Part shown: positions 39,641 through 45,071 of the stretch, piece after piece | How the letters are laid out: every line of letters begins with the position of its first letter | Position numbering within the stretch: position 1 is the first letter of the stretch | Source: Stenotrophomonas sp. PS02289 | GTDB lineage: Bacteria > Pseudomonadota > Gammaproteobacteria > Xanthomonadales > Xanthomonadaceae | Direction of reading: 5' to 3' | Assembly (NCBI RefSeq): GCF_029960115.1 | Contig: NZ_JASCOZ010000018.1 | Span: 1-45,071, forward strand | DNA: 45,071 nucleotides | Program-made: the position numbers and the translations under genes | Notes under the pieces: generated by a model | Databases searched by the model: none | Told to the model about the DNA's origin: nothing | The model's input: only the letters and a program-made list of their open reading frames with translations

Positions 39641-41728
39641 ATGACGCGCACGCAATGGACGCTGGTGGGAGGCGTGGTGGTACTGGTCCTGGGCGCTCTG
39701 GCCTGGACCTTCCTGCGGCCTGACCCGTTACCCCAGCCGGATCCCGGCCCGGCCCCGACGGTGCTGGGCTGGACCCCGCAGATCGACCTGCGCGCGGGCG
39801 ATGGCGTCGGTGGGCTGCAGGAGGGCGCGGGTGCCCAGGCGCGGTTTGCCGACCCGTATGGCGTGGCGGTGGGTGCCGATGGCGTGGTCTACGTCGCCGA
39901 TGCGGGCGACAACAACCGCATCCGCCGGCTGTGGCCGGATGGCCGCGTGGAGACCCTGGCCGGGCATGGCGAAGGCTGGACCGACGGCCCGGCCGCACAG
40001 GCGCAGTTCAATACCCCGTCGCAGCTCGCCGTCGATGCGGCCGGCACGGTGTACGTGGCCGACACCGGCAACCACGTGATCCGCCGTATCGGCACAGACG
40101 GGACGGTGAGCACGCTGGCCGGCGATGGCCAGCCCGGCTTTGCCGACGGGATCGCTGCACAGGCGCGCTTCAACGGGCCGATGGGCGTGGCGGTGGACGC
40201 GCAGGGGCGCGTGTATGTGGCCGATACCTGGAATGACCGCATCCGTGTGATTGAGCCCGACGGTCAGGTGCGCACGCTGGCCGGTGGCGACGCGCCGGGC
40301 AACGTGGACGGTGCCGGCGTCGGCGCGCGCTTCGATACCCCGGTCTCGCTGGCGCTGGATGCACACGGCAACCTGCTGGTGGCCGATCTCTACAACAATG
40401 CGGTGCGTCGGCTGGCAGCGGACGGCACGGTGGACACGCTGGTGGCCGACGGCGGGCTGATCAGCGGGCCGATGGCGATCGCGGTCACCCACGATGACGT
40501 GCTGTATGTCAGCGACATCAACGGCAAGCTGGTGCAGGTGTCCGCGCACGGCCATGCAGTGGCGCTGGTCGGCGTGCCGCCACAGCCGCGCTTCTCGCGG
40601 CCCACCGGCGTGGCGCTGGACGCAGACGGCGGGCTGTACCTCGCCGATGCCGCGTCCTACCGCGTGCACCACCTGCATCCCGCGCAAGCGGACGCGCCTA
40701 CCCCGCCTCCGGCGTTGATCGGCCCCGCCCCGGATGCGCCGCTGCCGGCCACCGGCGGCCGCTGGCCGCTCGACCCGCAGCTGGGCTGGCACGAGGTGGT
40801 GGGCACGCTGGGCGAGGTGCGCGGCAGCTTCAAGGGCGAGAGCCGGCATCACCTGCACGATGGCTTCGATATCCGAGGTGACGTGGGCCAGACCGTCCGG
40901 GCGGTGGCCGACGGCAAGGTAAGCACGCCGTTCGCCGCGTGGTCGGTGGGCGACCAGGCCGAAGGGCTGTCGCTGGATCGCATCCGCTACATCCATATGA
41001 AGGTGGGTCGCGATGCACAGGGGCGTGCCTTTGACGCGCGCTGGCCGCAGCTGCTGGACGAGGACGGCAAGCTGGAGCGTGTGCGCGTACGCCGCGGCAC
41101 CCGCTTCGCCGCCGGCGACCCGCTGGGCAGCATCAACCGCATGGCGCATGTGCATCTGAGCGTGGGTGCCAGCGGTTTCGAACGCAACGCGGTGGCGCTG
41201 GGCTTCACCGGATACGCCGATGCCTATGCGCCGCGCATCACCGGTGTTGAAGTGCTGGATGATGCCGACCAGCCGATCAAGGCCGGTCCAGAGGGGCGTG
41301 TGCCGGTATCGCAGACGGGACCGGGCGTGCAGATCGTGGTGGAAGCGTGGGACCAGGTGGACCGAAACCTGCCGCGCCGCCGCCTGGGCCTGTATCAGGT
41401 GGGTTACCAGATCCTGGATGCGGCCGGACAACCGCTGCAGGGCTATGAGCAGCCGCGCTTCAACATCGTGTTCAACCGCATGCCGCGCGAGCGCAGCGCC
41501 ACCGTGGTGGCGTATGCGCCGGACAGCGGCATCACCGTGCATGGCAGCGCGGTGACCCGGTTCCGCTACCTGGTGACCAACACGGTGCGCGATGGTCTCG
41601 TGGAGACAGGGCGCTGGTCGCCTGAGGCGCTACCGGCGGGGGAGTACATCATCCGCGCCAGTGCGCGTGATTACAGCGGCAATGAGGCGGTGGGGCCGCG
41701 TGATTTGAAGATCACAGTAGTCCCGTAG
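39641..41728 (+). CDS. NHL beta-propeller fused to an M23 peptidase domain, membrane-anchored
   Basis: After one N-terminal membrane segment (WTLVGGVVVLVLGALAWTFL), residues ~55-350 form an NHL propeller with repeated GVAVGADGVVYVADAGDNNR-like units. Residues ~390-530 are an M23 domain with all zinc ligands: HLHDGFDIRGDVG, RYIHMKVG and AHVHLSVG. The C-terminal ~160 residues look like an immunoglobulin-like domain (LEVIIRASARDYSGNEAVG-like end). The protein would face the periplasm and cut peptide bonds in peptidoglycan or a related substrate. The TAG stop lies in the SMAG element that separates it from the next gene. Confidence 0.8.
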   Translation: MTRTQWTLVGGVVVLVLGALAWTFLRPDPLPQPDPGPAPTVLGWTPQIDLRAGDGVGGLQEGAGAQARFADPYGVAVGADGVVYVADAGDNNRIRRLWPDGRVETLAGHGEGWTDGPAAQAQFNTPSQLAVDAAGTVYVADTGNHVIRRIGTDGTVSTLAGDGQPGFADGIAAQARFNGPMGVAVDAQGRVYVADTWNDRIRVIEPDGQVRTLAGGDAPGNVDGAGVGARFDTPVSLALDAHGNLLVADLYNNAVRRLAADGTVDTLVADGGLISGPMAIAVTHDDVLYVSDINGKLVQVSAHGHAVALVGVPPQPRFSRPTGVALDADGGLYLADAASYRVHHLHPAQADAPTPPPALIGPAPDAPLPATGGRWPLDPQLGWHEVVGTLGEVRGSFKGESRHHLHDGFDIRGDVGQTVRAVADGKVSTPFAAWSVGDQAEGLSLDRIRYIHMKVGRDAQGRAFDARWPQLLDEDGKLERVRVRRGTRFAAGDPLGSINRMAHVHLSVGASGFERNAVALGFTGYADAYAPRITGVEVLDDADQPIKAGPEGRVPVSQTGPGVQIVVEAWDQVDRNLPRRRLGLYQVGYQILDAAGQPLQGYEQPRFNIVFNRMPRERSATVVAYAPDSGITVHGSAVTRFRYLVTNTVRDGLVETGRWSPEALPAGEYIIRASARDYSGNEAVGPRDLKITVVP

Positions 41729-41747
41729 AGCCGGGCTCTGCCCGGCT
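41725..41747 (+). repeat. SMAG-type REP element filling the gap between two convergent stops
   Basis: GTAG plus AGCCGGGCTCTGCCCGGCT. Its TAG ends the NHL-M23 gene, and the TAA of the convergent YCII gene begins right after it, so the whole 19-base gap is the repeat. Confidence 0.9.
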
Positions 41748-42128
41748 TTACGCGGCGGCGCTCACCCGCACGCGCTCGGCCTGCATATCCGCCACCGGCC
41801 GCACTTCAATGCTGCCGTAACGCGACCATGGGAACTCGCGCGCGATCCGCATCGCGTCATCCGCATCACGCGCATTGATCAGATTGAACCCGGCCAGGAA
41901 CTCACGCGTCTCGGCAAACGGACCGTCGGTGATGCGCTCCTGCGCCTGACGCACGCGCAGGGTGCGGGCCTGCTGCACCGGCTGCAGCTGCTGCGACATC
42001 ACCAGGGTACCCTGGGCCTGCAGTTCGTCAGCGTGGGCGAGGCAGCCGCGCATGTGGGCGTCGTACTCCTCGGGCGGCAGCGCCTGGATGAGGTTCGGGT
42101 CGATGTTGATCAGCAGCAGGAATTGCAT
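41748..42128 (-). CDS. YCII/DGPF-domain protein
   Basis: The 126-residue product has the YCII-related fold pattern: MQFLLLINIDPNLIQALPPE, then ERITDGPFAETREFLAGFNL, where DGPF is the signature, and EVRPV near the end. DGPF proteins are often linked to ECF42-type sigma factors, and one such operon starts on the other strand 212 bases away. The enzymatic role of the family is not settled. No ECF42-like promoter was seen directly upstream of this gene. Confidence 0.8.
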   Translation of the reverse strand: MQFLLLINIDPNLIQALPPEEYDAHMRGCLAHADELQAQGTLVMSQQLQPVQQARTLRVRQAQERITDGPFAETREFLAGFNLINARDADDAMRIAREFPWSRYGSIEVRPVADMQAERVRVSAAA

Positions 42129-42223
42129 GGTCGGTCCACCGGCAGGGGGAAGGCGGCCATCATGCCGCAGCCCGCGCTACGGGGGTGTTGCAGTGCGCCA
42201 AATTCCTCCTGTTCAGGCTGAAA

Positions 42224-42240
42224 CCGTCAAGACATGACGG
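42224..42240. promoter_or_regulatory. Perfect inverted repeat in the divergent gap
   Basis: CCGTCA-AGACA-TGACGG: 6-bp arms with a 5-base centre, between the two DGPF genes and just upstream of the ECF42-like promoter. It could be an operator or a small hairpin. Confidence 0.4.
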
Positions 42241-42264
42241 GATCGCAAAAATTTTTGCCGGGGA

Positions 42265-42291
42265 TGTCGATCCGCGCTCCACTGGCACGTC
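42265..42291 (+). promoter_or_regulatory. ECF42-type promoter of the DGPF-VOC-VOC-sigma operon
   Basis: TGTCGA (42265-42270), a 17-base spacer, then CGTC (42288-42291). TGTCGA at -35 with a CGTC-like -10 is the consensus reported for ECF42 sigma factors. The last gene of this operon encodes such a sigma factor, so autoregulation is expected. Confidence 0.7.
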
Positions 42292-42339
42292 GTATGTCAT
42301 GAAGGGCCCACCGACCGGGCCCGTGAACAGGACACGGCA

Positions 42340-42759
42340 ATGAAAGTGATGGTGATCGTCAAAGCCAGCCCGGAGACCGAAGCCGGGGTGTTGCCCACCG
42401 AGGCCGAGCTGGCCGCGATGGGCAACTTCAACGAAGAACTGGTCAAGGCCGGGATCATGCTGGCCGGCGAAGGCCTGCAGCCCAGTCATCGCGGCCACCG
42501 GGTGGTCTACGGCGGGTCCGCTCCGAGGGTGCTGGATGGCCCGTTTGCCGAGACCCGCGAACTGATCGCCGGGTTCTGGCTGTGGCAGGTGCGCTCGATG
42601 GACGAGGCGCTGGAGTGGGCCAAGCGCGCGCCGTTTGCCCCCAACGACGTGGTCGAGCTGCGCGCGCTGTATGACATGGAGGACTTCGGTGAAGCCTTCA
42701 CCCCGGAATTACGTGCGCAGGAACAGCGTCTGCGCGATCAGATTGAAAAGAACGACTGA
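42340..42759 (+). CDS. DGPF-domain (YCII-related) protein, first gene of the ECF42 operon
   Basis: At 139 residues it carries the signature LDGPFAETRELIAGFWLWQV and the N-terminal strand MKVMVIVKASPETEAG. Proteins of this type are the conserved companions and regulon members of ECF42 sigma factors; their chemistry is unknown. It follows the ECF42-like promoter by 48 bases. Length and motif agree with the family. A SMAG-like palindrome separates it from the next gene. Confidence 0.85.
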   Translation: MKVMVIVKASPETEAGVLPTEAELAAMGNFNEELVKAGIMLAGEGLQPSHRGHRVVYGGSAPRVLDGPFAETRELIAGFWLWQVRSMDEALEWAKRAPFAPNDVVELRALYDMEDFGEAFTPELRAQEQRLRDQIEKND

Positions 42760-42770
42760 ACATTTTCGAT

Positions 42771-42792
42771 GACACGCATGGCGTGTCACTAC
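42771..42792 (-). repeat. SMAG-like REP element, GACACGC variant
   Basis: Minus-strand GTAG, T, GACACGCCATGCGTGTC, in the 46-base gap between the DGPF and first VOC gene. Confidence 0.8.
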
Positions 42793-42805
42793 CTGGAGAC
42801 CGCTG

Positions 42806-43234
42806 ATGAAACTGATTCCCTTCCTGGGCTTCAATGGCCAGACCCACGAAGCCATGGCGTTCTACGCCAAGGTGCTGCGCGGCAACGTCACTTCGGAGAC
42901 GAAGTACGGCGACATGCCCCCCAGCGACAACATGGACGGCTGCGGCGATGCCCCCGGTCCGCTGGACCCGAACCTGGTCGCGCACAGCCAGCTGGAAGTG
43001 GGCGAGGCGATCCTGATGGCCGCCGACGGCCCGCCGTCCGACGGTGCCGGCACCACCACCATCAACATCGACGTGGACAGCATTGAAGAAGCCGAACGCG
43101 TGTTCAAGGAATTGTCTGAAGGCGGCAAGGTCACCATGGCCATCGGCGAAACCTTCTGGGCGCACCGCTGGGGCATGCTCGAAGACAAGTACGGCAAGCC
43201 GTGGATGGTCAACTTCATGAAGTCGTTCCCGTAA
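42806..43234 (+). CDS. VOC-superfamily protein (PhnB-like)
   Basis: The 142-residue product begins MKLIPFLGFNGQTHEAMAFY, the typical PhnB/3-demethylubiquinone-type opening, and ends with WAHRWGMLEDKYGKPWMVNF. It belongs to the vicinal-oxygen-chelate fold (glyoxalase, dioxygenase, resistance proteins). The substrate cannot be read off. It is the second gene of the ECF42 operon, so it may act with the DGPF protein in an oxidative or chemical stress response. That is inference from co-transcription. Confidence 0.85.
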   Translation: MKLIPFLGFNGQTHEAMAFYAKVLRGNVTSETKYGDMPPSDNMDGCGDAPGPLDPNLVAHSQLEVGEAILMAADGPPSDGAGTTTINIDVDSIEEAERVFKELSEGGKVTMAIGETFWAHRWGMLEDKYGKPWMVNFMKSFP

Positions 43235-43265
43235 CGCCATTCCATTCCGCCACGGAAACTCACTG

Positions 43266-43288
43266 GTAGCGCCGGCCGTTGGCCGGCC
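43266..43288 (+). repeat. REP-like element, GCCGGCC variant
   Basis: GTAG head then CGCCGGCCGTTGGCCGGC; arms GCCGGCC/GGCCGGC. It lies between the two VOC genes. Confidence 0.75.
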
Positions 43289-43309
43289 CTCGCACACCTG
43301 GAACGTTCG

Positions 43310-43726
43310 ATGAAACTGACCAACGAACAGATGATCTTCGTCAACCTGCCAGTCAAGGACCTCGACCGCAGCAAAGCCTTCTACACCGCGCTCGGCTACA
43401 CCCTCAACCCGACCTTCTCCAACGACGACGGCGCGTGCATCGTGATCAGCGAGCACATCTTCGTCATGGTGCTGCGCAAGCCGTTCTTCGAGACCTTCAT
43501 CAGCAAACCGATCGCGGACACCGAGGCCACGGCGGCGGTGATCAACGCACTGTCGGCGACCAGCCGGGACGCGGTGGACCAACAGCTGGAGAAGGCGCTG
43601 AAAGCCGGCGGCACCGAGCCGCAGCCACCGCGTGACTACGGCTTCATGTACCAGCGCAGCTTCCAGGATCCGGACGGGCACCTGTGGGAAGTGGCCCACA
43701 TGGATATGGACGCCGCGCCGGGCTGA
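43310..43726 (+). CDS. VOC-superfamily protein (glyoxalase/bleomycin-resistance type)
   Basis: The 138-residue product shows the VOC beta-alpha repeats: MIFVNLPVKDLDRSKAFYTA near the start and FMYQRSFQDPDGHLWEVAHM near the end, the latter holding the usual metal-site glutamate. It differs clearly from the preceding VOC protein, so this is not a recent duplication. It is the third gene of the ECF42 operon and ends 17 bases before the sigma factor start. Substrate unknown. Confidence 0.85.
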   Translation: MKLTNEQMIFVNLPVKDLDRSKAFYTALGYTLNPTFSNDDGACIVISEHIFVMVLRKPFFETFISKPIADTEATAAVINALSATSRDAVDQQLEKALKAGGTEPQPPRDYGFMYQRSFQDPDGHLWEVAHMDMDAAPG

Positions 43727-43743
43727 GTGGTTTCATTCCCGGC

Positions 43744-45000
43744 ATGGATGCCACGCTGACACACCGACTGGATACTCTCTGGCGCATGGAAGCGCCGGCT
43801 CTGATCGCACGCCTGGCACGCATGCTGGGCGGCGACGTGGGGCGGGCCGAAGAACTGGTCCAGGACACCTGGTTGGCCGCGCTGGAGCGCTGGCCCGAGC
43901 AGGGCGTACCGGACAATCCCGGAGCGTGGCTGATGACCACCGCGCGCAACCGCGCCATCGACGTGCTGCGCCAGCACCAGCGGGTGGCGGGGCAGCATGC
44001 ACAATGGGGCAGCGAACTGGAACCGCAGCCGTTGCCGTTGCCCGACGACAGCGAGGCGCTGGCCGACGATATCGGCGATGACCTGCTGCGGCTGATCTTT
44101 GTGGCCTGCCACCCGGTGCTGGGCGCGGATGCACGCGTCGCGCTGACCCTGCGCCTGCTCGGCGGGCTGACCACCGAGGAGATCGCGCGCGCCTTCCTGC
44201 AGCCGGAGCCGACCATCGCCCAGCGCATCGTGCGGGCCAAGCGCACCCTGGCCAGCAAGCAGGTGCCGTTCGAGGTGCCGCGCCAGGCGGCGCTGCCGGA
44301 GCGGCTGGCCTCGGTGCTGGAAGTGGTCTACCTGGTGTTCAACGAAGGCTATGCGGCCAGCAGCGGCGACGACTGGATGCGCCCGGCGCTGTGCGAGGAG
44401 GCGCTGCGCCTGGGCCGGATCCTGCAGCAGCGCCTGCCGGTGTGGCCGCAGGTGCACGGCCTGCTGGCGCTGATGGAACTGCAGGCCTCGCGGGCACGGG
44501 CACGGGTGGATGACGAAGGCAATCCGATCCTGCTGCCGGACCAGGACCGCAGCCGCTGGGACCACCTGCAGGTGGCGCGGGGGCAGGCGGCGTTGCGCCG
44601 CGCACTGGAACTGGGCGGGGCGGACGATCCGTATGTGCTGCAGGCGTCGATTGCCGATTGCCATGCCCGCGCGCGCCATGTGGACGACACCGACTGGGCG
44701 CGCATGGCCGCGTTGTATGCCCGGCTGGCACAGGTGAATCCCTCGCCGGTGGTCGAGCTCAACCGCGCGGTGGCGGTGTCGCGGGCCGAAGGCGCAGCCG
44801 CCGCTTGGCCGCTGGTGGAGTCGCTGGCGGCGGATGCCCGGTTGCAGCAGTACGCGCCGCTGGCGGCGGTGCAGGGCGACCTGTTGTCGCAGCTGGGGCG
44901 TCTGGACGAGGCGGCGGAGGCGTTCGCGCGGGCGGCTGAGTTGGCTACCAATGTGCGCGAAAAGGCCTTGCTGCTGGCCAAGGCCCGGCATCCCGCCTGA
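43744..45000 (+). CDS. ECF42-type RNA polymerase sigma factor with a C-terminal TPR-like extension
   Basis: Sigma region 2 is visible (LIARLARMLGGDVGRAEELV, QDTWLAALERWPEQGVPDNP, TARNRAIDVLRQHQR) and region 4 follows (ALTLRLLGGLTTEEIARAFL, then IAQRIVRAKRTLA). The remaining ~220 residues are a helical extension (EDVYLVFNEGYAAS-like start, then RAVAVSRAEGAAAAWPLVES), characteristic of ECF42, where it regulates activity in place of an anti-sigma factor. The genomic link to a DGPF protein agrees. The ATG at 43744 has no strong ribosome-binding site; coupling to the preceding gene is possible. The operon carries a matching promoter upstream. Confidence 0.85.
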   Translation: MDATLTHRLDTLWRMEAPALIARLARMLGGDVGRAEELVQDTWLAALERWPEQGVPDNPGAWLMTTARNRAIDVLRQHQRVAGQHAQWGSELEPQPLPLPDDSEALADDIGDDLLRLIFVACHPVLGADARVALTLRLLGGLTTEEIARAFLQPEPTIAQRIVRAKRTLASKQVPFEVPRQAALPERLASVLEVVYLVFNEGYAASSGDDWMRPALCEEALRLGRILQQRLPVWPQVHGLLALMELQASRARARVDDEGNPILLPDQDRSRWDHLQVARGQAALRRALELGGADDPYVLQASIADCHARARHVDDTDWARMAALYARLAQVNPSPVVELNRAVAVSRAEGAAAAWPLVESLAADARLQQYAPLAAVQGDLLSQLGRLDEAAEAFARAAELATNVREKALLLAKARHPA

Positions 45001-45012
45001 CCCAGCGCCGAG

Positions 45013-45036
45013 CAGCCACGCAGGGCGTGGCTCTAC
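45013..45036 (-). repeat. SMAG-like REP element
   Basis: Minus-strand GTAG plus AGCCACGCCCTGCGTGGCT, just after the sigma factor stop. Confidence 0.85.
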
Positions 45037-45052
45037 GGAATCCGGGACTGCC

Positions 45053-45071
45053 GTAGAGCCACGCCCTGCGT
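45053..45071 (+). repeat. SMAG-like REP element, cut by the window edge
   Basis: GTAG plus AGCCACGCCCTGCGT up to the last base; it faces the copy at 45013-45036. Confidence 0.8.

Noticed and set aside
39728..41542. 604-codon minus-strand frame over the NHL-M23 gene
   Set aside because: Mirror of the repeated propeller strands; no protein-like pattern of its own.

Overview
The window looks like chromosomal DNA from Stenotrophomonas or a close xanthomonad. The base composition is GC-rich. Short palindromes with a GTAG head recur throughout; they match the SMAG family of REP elements described in S. maltophilia. Several proteins carry the C-terminal XVIPCD domain, which marks substrates of the Xanthomonadales bacteria-killing type IV secretion system (X-T4SS). 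The species call is inference from these marks. No rRNA, tRNA or CRISPR array was seen.

Left third (1-18.6 kb): an accessory region rich in XVIPCD proteins. It holds a stand-alone XVIPCD protein (908-1285), a 973-residue effector with a leaderless upstream partner (2142-5569), an effector flanked by two paralogous lipoproteins (8385-11500), and a degenerate-M23/peptidoglycan-binding effector preceded by a small secreted protein (16791-18597). No virB/virD genes are present, so these are dispersed effector/immunity cassettes. Between them lie a cytosine methyltransferase plus putative endonuclease pair (5815-8153), a ParS-like protein between two terminator-like direct repeats (1348-2071), a YncE-like propeller protein, and a BlaI/BlaR1-type operon whose sensor carries ankyrin repeats and which controls a beta-lactamase-fold hydrolase (12900-16405).

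Middle (18.7-31.6 kb): a winged-helix protein, a GAF protein with a degenerate GGDEF domain, and an apparent three-gene operon built around a wHTH-nSTAND-TM-repeat protein (21036-25524). A SAM methyltransferase and a catalytically degenerate REP-associated transposase follow. Next come small envelope proteins and a DmeRF-like metal efflux pair with a palindromic operator, bracketed by two 229-residue cysteine-rich secreted paralogues.

Right third (31.7-45 kb): a MerC-family protein and a ZigA-type GTPase diverge from a Zur-box-like site. After them come an ABC-F ATPase, an EAL phosphodiesterase, a lytic transglycosylase, a large periplasmic helical-repeat protein and an NHL-propeller/M23 peptidase fusion. 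The window ends with an ECF42-type sigma factor operon carrying a DGPF (YCII) protein and two VOC proteins; its upstream region holds a near-ideal ECF42-type promoter.

Non-coding signal: at least 18 SMAG-like palindromes are present. In six places the TAG of the element's GTAG head is the stop codon of the adjoining gene, and one element lies in frame inside the ABC-F gene. A second family of about 60 bp has four copies that share a GGTAG head and a 5-bp stem with compensatory base changes. It is the least explained structure in the window.
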